From: Ulva prolifera
Lineage: Eukaryota; Chlorophyta; Ulvophyceae; Ulvales; Ulvaceae
Direction of reading: 5' to 3'
Assembly (NCBI GenBank): GCA_023078555.1
Contig: CM041199.1
Location: 4,903,315-4,967,314 of the forward strand
Length of the DNA stretch: 64,000 bases
In this document: positions 33,478-46,900 of the stretch, piece after piece
How positions within the stretch are numbered: position 1 is the stretch's first letter
Layout: every line of letters starts with the position of its first letter
Notes under the pieces: model-generated
Database searches by the model: none
Told to the model about the DNA's origin: nothing
Seen by the model: the letters and a program-made list of their open reading frames with translations, nothing else
Position numbers and translations under genes: made by a program

Positions 33478-36400
33478 ATGTCGAAGCAAGACGTGAACAA
33501 GAGCTTATATCGTGTCGCTGGAAGATGTGTAAACGAAGGGCAATACACGATGGCAATCAAGTGCTTCCTGGCCATACTAAGCAACGACCCTGTTCCAGAC
33601 GACTATGTGTTGTGTACGTTGGACTTAGCACGAGTATATATCGATCACACCACAAACATCGACGACGCACAGAAGATACTAAAGCAGCTGGTGTGATTCG
33701 AACAAATGTCTGGGCATGTGATCATCGCGAATTATACGTACAACGTGGCTTCCGCGAGATGTGCGATACTCAATGTGTTCGTACAAATCAAAGAGCCGTA
33801 CCAGCTTTGCAGCTTGTAAGACTAAAAGACGACAATGGACGAGTCGATGAGCGATGCTCCTGCTGCTCGCTGCTCATTAGAGCGTGCCTGGAGAGCAACG
33901 ATCTGCCAGCTGCACAGAGGCACTGCGTTCGCGCATACACTGTCCTGGAAAGGTGATGTATCCCACGCGACACATAATCCTGCAGCTGAGTTTTTATACT
34001 GCAGGTCCAGAAGCTGTAAACCATGCTGTCCGCCTCTGCTGTGCATGATTGTGCCTGGTGTGTACTTGCTATCCTTGCAGCTGTGGACGCGTTCAGACGC
34101 TAGCAGACGCTAGCGTCTTCAGCAAAATGTCCATCAATCTACCAGCAGATCAATTGTCACGTAGGTCGCATCACCACATGTCGAAATCTCAGCCTGCCAG
34201 ATTGACAGAGTGTCAGCGGGAGACAATGTGCAGGGCGCATGTACCGGTTCCGTCTTTGGCCCGATGGTGGCTGCACTTTGGGTGCATTGCAGCTGTGACG
34301 TCTTGCCAGCGGGTGCCACACACGGTCACAGGGAGCAGGCGGGAGGAGCACCTGAGCGTGCTGCAGTCCTGGAAGAGCTGCCTCGAGAAAGCTCACCAGA
34401 TGCTGGCTGCATCTCCTGGATACGTCACGCAGCTTCTGTGCGCGCTGCTGCAAGCGCAACTCGTCGCTACAGATCTGGGCACATGTCTGACCACCCTTCG
34501 GCAACTGCAGCACTCAATCAGCAGGTGCTCCCTCAACAGTCAGTCCCTCCAGCTCTGCACTGAGCCTCACTTACATTACCTGGAAGGACACAAGTCCTCC
34601 CTCGACCGACTAGAGGTACATACGCCAGCATTGCCGCAGCCGCAAGAGTGTGGCCAGGACTTGCAGCGTATTGCGCCCGTCATTCACGATTCAATGCATC
34701 CAGTCTGACTGCCTGCTTGCTCCAACCCGCCTCCCTTCACGTGTCGCATGCATCCCAGGTACAACAGACTTGCCACACCGTACACAAAGGTCGCGGCTTC
34801 TGTGATTCCTGATCACTCATTGTTCAGGTGTCTTGTGTGAGCTGTGCCTAAGCTGTCCTGGTGGTACCCAGCGATGTATCTGCGGTGTGCAGAACTTTGT
34901 CGTATATCATGGTCATCTGAAAGGCACTGTGAGGGCATGGGATCGGACATTGACATCGTTGATGACTTCAAGGGTTCCTATGTCTGAACACCAGCTGACC
35001 TGCTTGTAGATTGTTTAGAACTAGCACTCACATCGCATCTCCTTGCACGGTAAAAACAGCTCTGCAACCGTCGGACACATGATTGAGCACCTCAGGAAGT
35101 ACATACTTTAGCAATACCATCATAGTCGATCTGCTCTGCACAGGATGTCCGTGCGGATCTCTGGCATGCCTATGGCGCGCTTCCGCGTTCATCAGCCCCT
35201 TGTGCTTACGCAGGTGGCAGAAGGACGGCAGCCAGCATCAGGTGGAGGTGCTCGGGCACGCCCTCACGCTGCAGGCAATGCTCATGGTGCGCGAGTCGAA
35301 GCTCGATATATGCTGGGACGTCCCGCTGTGCATGCTAGGTGGCCAACGCCTGAACGGGGGGGCCACACAGGCGGCCGTGGCCGATGCGCACGGCGGGGCT
35401 GCGGCGGGGGCTCCCGCGACGCCCCCCGCCGACCCGCCGCAGATCAGCGCCGTCTTGGATGAGGTGACAAACGCCATGGCGCGGACGACGGTGCGGTGCA
35501 CGCCGCGGGCGTGCTGTGCGTGCTGCTGCTGCACTCATCTGAGACCTCGCATGGATGCAACAAACCCGTGCCTGTAGCCATCGGGTCGATTCTGTTGTTT
35601 GCGCCATCTGCCCACGCACGCGCGCGAGGCGGGTGCGGGTCACGTGTCCCGATATTCCGGAACCCTCATGTATCCTCACGGCTGGTGACGTGCAGGGGCC
35701 AGTGGAGTACAGCTGGCTGCCGATGAGCCAGCGAGGGGGGCTGCTGATGCTGCTGCGCGCCGTCGCAACGCTGTCGCACCACTCCGCCGGCACCGACACG
35801 CACGACGCCCGGGCCAGCACGTATGCAGAGATGGGCATCAAGGTGCTTAAGGCCGAGGCCGGTGCGCCCCTGGCCCCTCTGCCCGGGTCCTGTGAAGGCA
35901 TGCATACATGTGAAGTCTGTGATACATCCATGTGAAGTCCGGTCGTTGGCAAATCTGGCATGTTGGGGACTGATGCAATAGCGGTATGCCGGGATGCGGA
36001 TGCCGAGTCGGGGAGAGTCTGTCCACGTGCCGTCCGGTGGCCTTGAGCCAGCAGTAGTGTTCTTAGCCTGCACGTGCCGTTGGTCCAAAGGAACGGTGGG
36101 TGTTTGTGGCGTGTGGAAGGCCGGGTGAATCGGTCGGTGCTGCAGGGGGAGGGGGAGGGCCGTTCGTGGCGGAGCTGCTCATCATGCTCACCGGCATCGT
36201 GTTTCTCTTCAACATGACCGCATTATCTGGCAAGGACGACGAGGAGCACCTGCAGCGGGCGCAGTACGCGCTCGCAGCCATGCAGGCCGCCGCGCGGCCG
36301 CCCCGGCCGGTTGCGACCGGCGCCGGCGCCGCGGCCAGGGCCTCGGCGCCGAGCCAGGGCACCGATGCCGCGGCGCCGGACGCCTGCGCTGCGCCCCCCG

Positions 36401-39400
36401 CTGCGATGACCTTTGTGCGGTTCTGCACGGCAACGTACGCCGTGTGCATGGGGTGCATGCACGACGCTGTTGGCATGCTGCGGCAGGCGCTGCGGGACTC
36501 CCCGATGTTCGAGGCACTCGCGGAGGCCAACACGGCGGACGGTGCGGCGCATCAACACAGACATGCATGGTGCTGTGGCCTCAGTGGTGGAGACTTGGAC
36601 CCTTGCGGACCAGAAGCACGCCTGTTGACTGCGACACTGAATCTCTTCCATGTAGGCCAAGTACACTCCAGCCACCGGCTGCTGCTGTTGCTCGTGCTGT
36701 GCGTGCTGGCTGCTGCGCTCGCGGAGTGCGACAGCCCGGCCGCACGCACCGAGGCGGAGGCGCTGCAACCCGCCATCCAGCGCATTGCGGCAGCGTCGGG
36801 CAATCAGGCAGACACGATCCTGGCGTCGCTGGCGCGTGCGCGCGCCTGGAGATGCGGGCGCGAGCCGCGAGACACGATCGAGGTTGGGGACCCCCACTTC
36901 ATGCCGCACCGCACGGCCGTGCTGATGGCGTTCCAGGTGTCGAGCGAGTTTGTGGTGCCGCGGACGCAGCTCGTGATCGCGGCGCTGCGAGCGCTGGCCC
37001 CGATGCTCATCGCGACTGGGTGCGGCCCCCACCGGCATCTCGTGCTTTCGGCGTTCTGGTTGATCACGTGCGGCCCTGCAAGCCGTCACCACCTCACGGA
37101 ATCCATGCTCACCTCGGGGGTATGGTTCTGTCCCCTTGAGTTGTACGAGCTGGTTCGTGACATTGCTGAACTGCTTTTCAAGTGTTTTCGAGCATGGTGG
37201 AGGGGTCTGTTGAACTCTGTTCTGATTATGTCGTGGTAGCGGATGGCGGTGTGAGGAGGCGACGTGAGCTGTGTTGACATCTTCTGTCGGAGGAGGGGAC
37301 GATGCAGCTGGGCTTGCCTCGCAACAACATGCACAGCTGTTGAAACACAGTGACACATCCATACCAGGAGTGCAGCGATGGCTAATGATATCGAAGCTTG
37401 TGTAGTGGCTCGAAAGTCGACGTAGCAGTGCTTTAAGTTGCGGAATACGCTCGATTCTGCTGCGAATCCTTCACAAAAGCAGCACGCCGCACACATTCGT
37501 GTTATTGGCGCTCTGCTCTGCCAACCCATGGCAACACTGCGGTAGGACAGACCTGAATGTCTGGGAGGTTTGTTCCATGATCAGGCAAGTGCACAAGTAA
37601 TTACAAATTGCTTTACGTCCCTGCCCCATGGTGTTTGCAGACGAGCCCATGCGTGGCCATGGCACAGTCAGTCAAGTTCGTTCGTGGCCTTGGTCTTCTG
37701 GTCACATGAATGTTTGGTGTATGGCTCTATGCCTCACGTTCGACAAATTGTTCTGAAAGCTACAACATTGTCCATGCAGTCACACCTGTTTGAATGTGTG
37801 TATGGATGTCCTGCTGACAGTACAATCGATTCTTGGTGTTCATGTCCTTGCAGTTGTCTTGCCCCACTCCCGTACAGAGAATGACCCAGCCTCATGTGCC
37901 TTTTCAAGTCTCGTCACACAGATCCCCCGAGACACGGATCCCCCGAGACGGTCATGTCCCAAATGCTGTGTGAATACATCGCTTCTATGTACAGCCACCC
38001 CGTGCACACCGTTTCATCACGAGAGAAAGTGTATCCTTGGACTAGACCGTTGCTCATCTGCAGAGCAGCTTTTCGTCTTGGCGGAGCTAGCCTCGGTGAT
38101 ACCAGATGGGAGGGGAACAGTACCAGTGCCTCACTTGGAGCAGCTGGCAGTCAGATAATATTCATGTGCGCCCGTGTTCACGCACTGATGTGGTCCTGTA
38201 TCACTGCATGCCTGAGTGGGGCAGATTCAGGGTCCCTTGCACTGCCTGCTGCCAAGGCAGCATCGCGTGCAGCATCGCGTGTGCCTGCCAAGGCAGCATC
38301 GCGTGTACCTGCCAGCGCCTGCCAGCTGGACTCGTGCTGTCCCCGAGCATGCAGCACGCTGCCTCTCCGCTCATCTAGCGCGCTACTACACAGAGAGCAC
38401 GTATATTGCGTTCAACAGACTCACTGATTCGCTCGTGAATTACGAAGCGCTCAGACCTGCTTTGATGCCGCAGCTTGACGAAGCTAAATGCCGTGCACCC
38501 TTGGAAAGCTGCTTCATCGTGCAAATCGATGTCCTGGCAGACATTCGGCCTGGGAGCTTCAGTAACGCCGTCTTGAGAGATTTCACAAACAAATAGTGAT
38601 ATGCGGCATGCTGCCAACAGTAGCGGTGTGCTTTGCAAGGTTTTATGGGTAGATAGCGGAGCAGCCAGCCGTGCCTGAATCTGCCGCGCCACATCGTTAC
38701 CGAACGATGCAAAGGCCTTTCGTTGATTACACGTTGATCGCATCAGTGTCGGGAATGCAGGAGGGTAAGCCTGCTGAAATACCCTCCTGCATGCGCGCCA
38801 CAAGCCGGATATCCTCGCCAAAGTGGACCGCAGACAGTTGCGCATCCCCAGGGACTCGCCGTACCAATGCTCTGGCTATGAGCGATTTTCTTTCTGGTTT
38901 ACTCATCACTGCTGGTGCATTGTTGATATGTCGAATGATATGCACTCGAGCGCTCCCTGAGGCCTATGAGGTGTAAAGGTCACTAGACGATGCGTGGCGA
39001 CGTTACTGCTTTTGGCCTTGCTAATTAGAAGGCCGTGTTCAGTGGAAGGGACCCGTCAAGGGCCTCAATAGTCGTCTGCTTCAGTCACGCAATTGACACC
39101 GAACGAGAACACAGATCACCTAGTAGTCATTTGTCAAGGCGAGGCTGTCTGAGCCTGATGTTCATGAATTAATTGCATTGGCAGGCTTGCCTGTCTTTCT
39201 GAGAACCTCCACATTCGTTCGCTCGACGGGAATGGAACATCCAGTCCGACGATCTTCGCACTTTTCGATGTCCTAGAATTTGTGTTCCGCGGATGCTCAC
39301 AGGACGCTGTGCTGCCTACTACCGGCATCCACTCCGCACACTTGAAGTGCCTCGTGCCTTTTTGGCGTGCTCGCTGCTGGCATCTTGATGCGAACGCTCA

Positions 39401-40559
39401 CGCTTTGTTTTTGTCGGGGTAGCGCCCGCGTCAACGGACGCTGAAATCCGATGCACTCCTGTCACTCAAGATCCAATATCTGATGCACTCGCGATCAGCG
39501 TACCGTCGCGACGCGTCGACGATGCATCGGTCGATGCAACGCGTTGGTTCATCTAGCTGCCGCGGCCTCGTGCATGTCACACGTGCCAACGCCAGTAGCC
39601 CACCGGTCTGGCAACCTTCTCAACACCACACCCACCACCGCGGACATGAACGATACTCGACGCTAGCCTGGATTTTAGCCTGGACTAATGTCACCACCCT
39701 CCTTCCACTGAATGGCCAGGAACACCCGTTGCTGGGCGTGTGCCTGTCCTCCTGCAACACCAAGCACCCAGCAAACACCCACGTGCCAGCCGTGCTCTGC
39801 AGTGGCAGTTGTCTATGGCAGACCGTGGAGACCATGCATGGGGCTGTGTGGTACACAGACAAAGCCAGAGAGGCAGGTATCACCGAAGGGCACAAACAGG
39901 GGCATGGCACACCCACCACCCACCACACCACGCAGCCACCAGCACGCCACCAGCACGCCACCAGCACGCCACCAGCGGCTGAGTGAGGCCGTGACGCAGC
40001 CATGAGTGCCCTGTCTGCCTGTCTATGAAGGCTGCAGTCAGTTACACCCAGTCACTGCCATGCTGTGAGTTTGCAGCTGCTTGGTTTGTAAACACACTAG
40101 GCACACTGAGTCACAGGCAGGCAGTATGGGTGGGCAGCTGGCTTTGTGTGTTGCTATGTTTGGATGGTGGTTGACTGTATGCTGGCTTGCTTGCTTGCCT
40201 GGGTGTGCGTGAGTTTTGTGTATGTCCTGCTGTGCTACCTGCCTCTTCCGCTGTGTCCATGTATTACAGAGTCACGCGCAATCAGGCATGCATTCGCTTG
40301 AGGGGCAGTGTATGCGTGCAGAGACAGAGCGGGGGCGGACCGGGCAGTCAGGAGCGCGCTGACGATGCTCAACGCGTCTCGCGACGGCACGGCACGCGTG
40401 CAGATGCTGCGCGACTTTGCCGGCCACTGCCGCACGGACGAGCGCCGCACGGCGGTCGCGCAGCAGCGCGCCGCCAAGTACGCGGCCTGCATCCGCCGCC
40501 ACCTCGGCGACGCGCACGCCGCGCTCCTCGCCTGGGGCCTCCACCGGCCAGCCCCGTAG
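33478..40559 (+). CDS. MAU2/SCC4-type cohesin-loader subunit, eight exons
   Basis: Modelled exons are 33478-33690, 33813-33952, 34339-34524, 35214-35490, 35696-35861, 36146-36541, 36656-37067 and 40352-40559. All phases agree and the total gives 665 residues, near the usual 600-730 for MAU2. The start is the ATG before SKQDVNKS. TPR-like helices run throughout: YRVAGRCVNEGQYTMAIKCF in exon 1, SLLIRACLESNDLPAAQRHC in exon 2 and YVTQLLCALLQAQLVATDLG in exon 3. YSWLPMSQRGGLLMLLRAVA in exon 5 corresponds to the conserved EWLP segment of plant MAU2, and VRFCTATYAVCMGCMHDAVG in exon 6 to the motif before the mid-protein helices. Exon 8 (SALTMLNASRDGTARVQMLR) fits the C-terminal helices. MAU2 with NIPBL/SCC2 loads cohesin onto chromatin in the nucleus. 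The 3.3-kb last intron could hide another exon; overall similarity is low but collinear. Confidence 0.78.
38244..38330 (+). repeat. Short tandem repeats of a GCCAAGGCAGCATCGCGTG unit
   Basis: Two full and one partial unit lie in the last intron of the MAU2-like gene. The translation KAASRVPA also repeats, but I found no evidence that it is an exon. Confidence 0.75.
39935..39978 (+). repeat. Four tandem copies of an 11-bp unit GCCACCAGCAC
   Basis: Three exact copies and a fourth ending CGG lie in the last intron of the MAU2-like gene. Confidence 0.9.
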
Positions 40560-41685
40560 CGCGCCGCGCGTCCACGCCAGCGTCCGCAGGCGTGCGGTGG
40601 CACTCTACGCATGCTGCCCAGCAGAAAGCTGGCGCTGCCACGCCACAGAGCGCACGCTTGTAGGTGTAACAGCATGCTGTGCTGGGTGCTGTGCACCGGT
40701 AGCCTGGGGTCGAGAGCGCCGCCGCCCAGAGCGTGTGCGGCACACGCATGCAGCTCCACGGCCCGAAGGTGCCCTCCCATGCAGCCAGGGCACGCATGGC
40801 GTGGGAATTTGCCACATCTGCCCTGATCGCATCCCTGTTTGCCCTCCTCCCTCGCCACACACGATTGGGAGCGTGCGTATTTTGTCGATCGGAAGAAATT
40901 ACCTCTTTCTTTGAAAAAGGTCTGGGCTCTCCTGATGTGACCCGCTCGGCAGTACTCTTTCACGTACATGCTGTATGCACTGCAGTGCATCAACTGCGCC
41001 GGCGAGGAGGCCCGTTTTGATCTGTTGGCATGTATGTATGTATCTGTTGGCATGTTGACAGCCGGGGAGCTCTGCAGCGCTGTCCGCAGCTGGCCGCATG
41101 CACGCGCTGCTTCGGTAGAGAGCAGCCTCGGCCGTGCGCTTTCCGATCGTAAAGAAAACAGGCTGTACGCAGTGTACACGCATGCATGTATGTGTACCGG
41201 CGTGCATGCAATCGGCGAGAATGTGGATGTGGCTGTTGTGCTCGATCAGGCCATGAACTATTGATGTGGCGCTTGCATGAATGGCATGCTGCGTTGTCGA
41301 GACAGCTACAAGTGCGTGTGTGTGCAGTGCGCCGAAGGCGGGGGTCTCCTATGTGTGTGTTTGCCATGCACATAGTGTGTGTGGGTGCGGCACGGTGGAG
41401 GTGCTAGGGGTCCCAGTAGCACGTCTACACGTCCCGCAGGACTTGCAGTAGATCTGCAGCTTGCGCTGCACCATGTACTGCTGTGTGTGCTGGTGGTGTT
41501 TGCAATGAAATTTGTCTGAGGCGCGGGTAGCATTGCACTGCCCGCGCATTGCACACAAGGCATATTTGCATGGCATGACTGATACAGCGATCCTGACACA
41601 CACCCTGATATACCAATCTACTGCATTTCGCGTTTGCAAGTCTACAACCCAAGCATGCACAACCCTAAAGTGCAAGACCCCCCCA

Positions 41686-41699
41686 CCCCCCCCCCCCCC
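41686..41699 (+). repeat. Poly-C tract, 14 bases
   Basis: It is preceded by a seven-base C run broken by one A. Confidence 0.95.
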
Positions 41700-42934
41700 A
41701 ATTTAACCCCTGCTCCCATTTGCACCCAATCGCGAGCACACGGGCCTGCACCCTGCCTCACCTTCCCACGCAACTGCTGTCTCCAAATAGCGCCCCACGG
41801 ATGCATCGTTTCCGCGGAGTGGTGGGCCACAGCTCCACCCGCATTTCATCGGGTGCACACGCAGCGCGCGGGGCCGTGTCAACAATGGGTTGAGGATGGA
41901 CTAAAAGCTACCCCCTCTGTTTCAGGAGGTCGTGGGCTCGATTCTGCGTGCGCTTTGGGGAGTCGAAACGGCCGTACGTGACCACCTCGCTTAGCACAGG
42001 AGGAGGCCCTGTGAGTTGCGTACGGTCGTCTGAGGGGGGTTTCCAGGTGGTTTACCCCTTCGGCATATGTGGTCCCGTTAACTCGGAGTTGTCAATGTCC
42101 AATAGGATACGGCTCAGTAAATTTAGATTTACTTTACTTTACAATCTGCCGCAATCTGTCACCCCCTAGCCAAAATTTGGCACACAGCCCGCCGGGTAGT
42201 CGATCGCTCGCTCTGAAGGGGCAGGGGCAGGGGCAGGTGTCCTCTCAGATGCTGTGAGTCCGGTGGCTGCCATCAGTTGCTGTGCTTTGCCCTCCACCCC
42301 GCCTTGTGCGGCACGAGGTGGTAGCCAACGGAGGAAGCTCATGCAACAGGGACACGTGGATAGAGGAGGGTGTCTGAGGCGACTGACCTTCTGCCCAGGT
42401 CAACTGGACAGAGTGAGGTTGTTTGAGTGGATCCCCTGTCGAAAGCGATGCTTACCACGCCTGCTCTGCTTTTAGATGTTAGGTAAGTTACACATGTCAG
42501 GCCATTGTATGGCAAAGCAAACACACAACATCAAGCCAAACCAGCGACCGGCTGCAACACAAGCAACCACAAGAAGTCACCACAGCTGCTAGCAAACAAC
42601 CCGGACAACAACCAAACACAATCACACAAAACGCGCCACGACCAGAGCTATCAACCCAGAAAAGCATCCACCGGCAAATGCTATTAGATGTGGTCGCAAC
42701 GGGGTGCCTGTGCATTCACTGTCAGGCGTGCCACATAGATCGAGTCGGAGAGTAGTTACAAAGGACAGCGGCCGGGCAGCGAGCCGTTGCCAGGACTACA
42801 CACGCAAATCCACTCACGCAGTCATCGCACTAGGCCGGGTACGAGCACGTACCACAGTCCGGCCGCTGATGCCAGCCAAAGATTGAAGCCCCGCACGGAG
42901 CACAAGAGCATATGCGCATATAATATTCCCCTTG

Positions 42935-42992
42935 CACAACGCCACACTCAACCGGCGCCGCACAACGCCACACTCAACGCCACACTCAACCG
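42935..42992 (+). repeat. Tandem repeat of GCCACACTCAAC units
   Basis: The 12-base core occurs three times, twice inside a larger CACAACGCCACACTCAAC unit and with CGGCG spacers. It lies about 1 kb upstream of the transporter gene. Confidence 0.85.
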
Positions 42993-43950
42993 GCGAGTCG
43001 GAGAGTAGAGTATGCACCGCACAGGCGCGCGCCTGTGCGCACAGCGGCATCGAGACACCCTGCAGAGATCAGCCGACGCAGCTAGCGCTAGCGACGGCAC
43101 CAAGGCGCACTGCAGCTGCGCAGTACATATACCACCCCCGAGCAAACAATCCTGCGCGCCTTGCGCTGAAACACGTCTAGGTCGCGCTTGTGTGCACGCA
43201 CACCCACACGCCTGTACACATGACCATGCCACCGCCAGTTGTGTCACACAACTTGTGTGTCACAAGGACGAGTGAACTTGAAGTAGCATCGCAGGCCACA
43301 AACAGGGGCACCGCCAGTTGCGTGCCGTGCATCATCGCTGCAGCTGGAAGCTTCTTGACTCTGCCATCGTGGTCATTTTGTGGTTTCAACGTTCGTTTCC
43401 GCGGCTACCGCGCGGGGCAGACCCTTCAGCGCATGCGCATCAGCGTCGACTGCGGGGTACCAGGCGCTTGGACGTCCTTGCAGTCTGCATGCCTTCCTCG
43501 CGACCGTGCGGGTCAAGGCTGTATCGATCTAGATGTTGTAATATGGCTGCCGTACATTTTTACTGCTGAGTATCGTGCGGCGACGTCTCCGATCTATTTG
43601 TCTAGAATTTAGCTGATCCTGTGCAGGTTCGAATTTGTACGCGTCAAGATACGTGCGCATGACGCTGGCGTAGTGTCGTGCTGTGCATCACTTTCATGCA
43701 CCGGTAAGTACACACAACCAAGAGGCACGTCCTATCCGTGACAGATTGCGCATCGGCGCCGGCTTCTTTCCGCTGCGGGGATACGGTAATTCGTGTAGTT
43801 GGTTTCCTGCCAGCAGTATGGTCCGCCGCAGCCAGGACGAGCCTGAGCCCTGTGCTCATTGAGTGTTCCTGCCTTCTCGCTTACAAGGTATCGCGTGACA
43901 CGCTCACTCATGATAATCTTTGATAACAGCGGATAAGAACGCGGACCGAG

Positions 43951-46900
43951 ATGGACACTCCCAGGTCGGCAATGCTCTTTTCCTCATCCATATGTTTGTT
44001 GCTGTGTGGATGTGCATGTGCCGTGAGCCTGAGCCCAGCCATCGATTCGCAAGAATGCGGAACAAAGCCGGTCCATCAGGTTTGTTGCTCCGCCGCACTT
44101 GGCCTGTGCTTCGACATGAGTTGTCAGTACAGCGGTCGTCCCCGGGCCGGATGTGCTGTAGTCCAACTGGCTGAGGTGATCAGGCTGCATGTAAACGCAG
44201 TAGCTTTGCATTCAAAAATTATGACCACGATTTTGCTTTCGCTGTCCATTTAGAACGTTCGCTGATCGAACCCATTTTGTTTCAGCTGGACTCAGACTGT
44301 TGGTCATCTGGCTCATAAATTCGCGTGAGCACAAGGCAGCTGACTTGCTTGCAGATATATGATACAAGCTATCCAGAGCGAGGATGTGCGGCATGGACTG
44401 CCATTGCTGATGGGGAGAGAGGCGCTTTGCTGCAACGTGCGCTCGAGGCGCGAGTCGTTGAAACCAGCAAGCCCTCCGAAGGCGCAGCTAACGCATCATC
44501 GCATCGCATTCACAAAGACCTTTTTCCTTTGACGATTCGAGATGTCTTGGGATGGGTCATTGCGTGCTTGACGCTGTTCATTGCCGCAGGTGAGCCTGCT
44601 TGTTCAGTCGACAGGATTCCTGTGCTGCTCAGCGTGAGAATTGTGTCGCAGACCTGGTTCCTGCGACTCATTTCAACGCAATGGGCTGGGTGATCATCGA
44701 CGACCACGCCAGCTCGCTGTGCGGCACAGCCTGTATTGTCAGCAATGTGCCGAGCACCTCTCTTTCACTGCTACGCCAACAGTGCTACAGACATGGTGCC
44801 GAAGTATGCAGGAGGTGGGATCGGGGGCGGTGGAGTCCTTGTTCCGCTGTATATGCTGCTGTGGCAGTTCCGCACGGAACACGCTGTCGCCCTGTCCAAC
44901 CTCACCATCGCCGGCGGTGCATTCGCCAACATCTGGTGTAATTTTCACAGGTACGAGCCTGCCATATCCATATGTCGTGTAGAATGAAACCTGGAGTCCT
45001 GGGCCTTTAGTTGGCTCTGCGTGACTGTGCACAGCCACGGCGTGCTTGAATTCCGACGTCGGATCCACATCTGACGTTCCCCATGTCCGCTGCCGCAGGA
45101 AGCATCCCACAGCTGAACGCCCACTGATCTACTGGGACATGATCCTGGTCATGGAACCGATGACCATCGTCGGGGCAGCAGCAGGAGGGTTTCTTAACAA
45201 GCTCCTCCCGCTGTGGCTGACGACCCTCCTTCTCTGTCTGCTATTAATTGTGATGGCGCGGAAGCTGTGGCAGAAGACAATTTCGATGTACCACCTGGAG
45301 TCTGCTGCTGGAGTCCTCGCATCCGGTGAACACCTCACAGTGCCGAGCAGCATACAGGAGGATGCGGACGTACGATCCCATTCGTCAGACCTGATCAGTG
45401 CACTGCCTCACGCTGATCAGCGCTCGTTCTGCCGCATCGCCTGGACTCTGTGTGTAATGCGAGCGTGGACTTGCACGTTCATCGTAGGCACCGGCCGCGG
45501 CTGAACGGCCGTGTAACCCAATCCTGTGGGACATTGTCGGTCTGCCTGCTTTGGCTGATTCCAAATCTGGCAACATTTGATCTCAGATCTCCATAGAATC
45601 ATGTCTGCCTGCCGCGCGATTGGCAGGCAGAAGAAGTCATGATTCAAGAAGTCATGGGCACAGTTGTGGCTGCAGTGCGAAGTCCTAATCGGTGTCCCTC
45701 TGCTGGAGGACTCTGGCAAGCGGCTCGCTGCACAGCTCCTCGAGGCCGCAGACGCCACCGACGCCACCATGCCGGCCGCCGCCAACCGCGGCGCAATGAT
45801 CCCCGCCGCCACCGGCTGTCGCACTGCCACACCGGGCGGCATCGGCGCCCTCGACATCGCCGCCGTAGCCGCCACCGGCGGCGGAGGCGGTGGCGGAACC
45901 CCACCATGCCCGGCGCATGATGGCGCGGCGATCCCGCTGCTGCGGGAGGCGCGCGCGATCCTCCTGCATGAGCGGCAGAGCCTGCCGCTGCCGACGGTCG
46001 TGACCCTGCTGTCGCTGTTTGTGTGGATCATCTTCACGGACGTCGTGAAGGACTTCTCGGCGTGCGGAGGCGTGCTGTACTGGGCGCTCGTGCTGTCCGT
46101 CGTGCCGGTCGTGACTCTGCTCATGGCCGTCGTTCGGCGCGTGCTCATCCACAACACGGTCGTCAAACAGCAGGTGTGCTGCGTGCTGCGCGTGCTCCGT
46201 GGCCGGATCCGCCCCTGCGCCTGCTTGAAGCCGTGCCTGTGCCGCGCACGGATAGATCCTCATGATCTGCTCTGAGTGCCGGGCGCTGTATAGCACACCG
46301 ATTCCCGTTGGTCTGCGAGGCTGCTTGCACGGACCAGCCACAGGCCACACAATAGCATGGTGTCAGATGGCTCCATCATCGCGTGTCCGTTGCTCACCGC
46401 CAGCAACGGACACGTGCGTGTACATATGGAATGCACACGCCTCGGATACACCCCCATGAAATCAGGCTGCCGCTACGGGGCATGCCCGTCCGCGCCCTGC
46501 CGCGTTGCAACGCGCGCTGTCACGCCGCATCCAGAGGAGAGCGAAGCGCCTGCAGCAGCCGTGGCCGTTGGTGCAGGTCGGCATCCCGCTGGAGCGCGGC
46601 GACATCGTGTGGACGGAGTGGACGACGATCGTGTACCCGCTGTGGTGCAGCTGCGCGGGTGTCATCGCCGGCATGTTTGGCGTCGGCGGCGGCATCGTCA
46701 AGGGCCCCCTCATGCTGCACCTCGGTGTGCTCCCGGAGGTCGCCGCCGCGACGTCCGCCACAATGATCCTCTTCACCTCCTGTGCGCCGCCTTCTCCCCC
46801 TCCTCTGATTCTATTGTTGTGTGCAGCAGCTCCCTCAGGTGGCCGTGGTGTCTCTCTCATCTCCTTGTGGGATGTCTGGTCCAGAGTTGCTGGGGGTATG

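Larger units (their letters stand above)
40560..43950. other. Intergenic, no recognised gene
   Basis: The region holds repeats of GCATGCAT and TGTATGTATG type near 41.0-41.2 kb, C-rich tracts near 41678-41699, and a 14-base motif GAGTCGGAGAGTAG repeated near 42743 and 42994. Open frames are short and overlapping. The last few hundred bases before 43951 should contain the promoter of the transporter gene, but I see no clear TATA box or initiator. Confidence 0.4.

Noticed and set aside
32828..33496. 222-codon Cys-rich plus-strand frame
   Set aside because: It overlaps the first exon of the MAU2-like gene in another frame; the Cys pattern shows no known spacing.
38236..38345. KAASRVPA peptide repeats as a coding region
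   Set aside because: They lie in an intron-sized gap with no supporting splice sites; the DNA repeat itself is sufficient explanation.
38671..38973. Extra MAU2 exon ending LLICRMICTRALPEAYE
   Set aside because: It resembles the expected helix, but its phase 0 donor does not match the phase 2 acceptor of the last exon.
41890..41960. Possible tRNA-like stretch around GGGCTCGATTCTGC
   Set aside because: A TpsiC-like arm can be imagined, but there is no matching A box, acceptor stem or anticodon arm.
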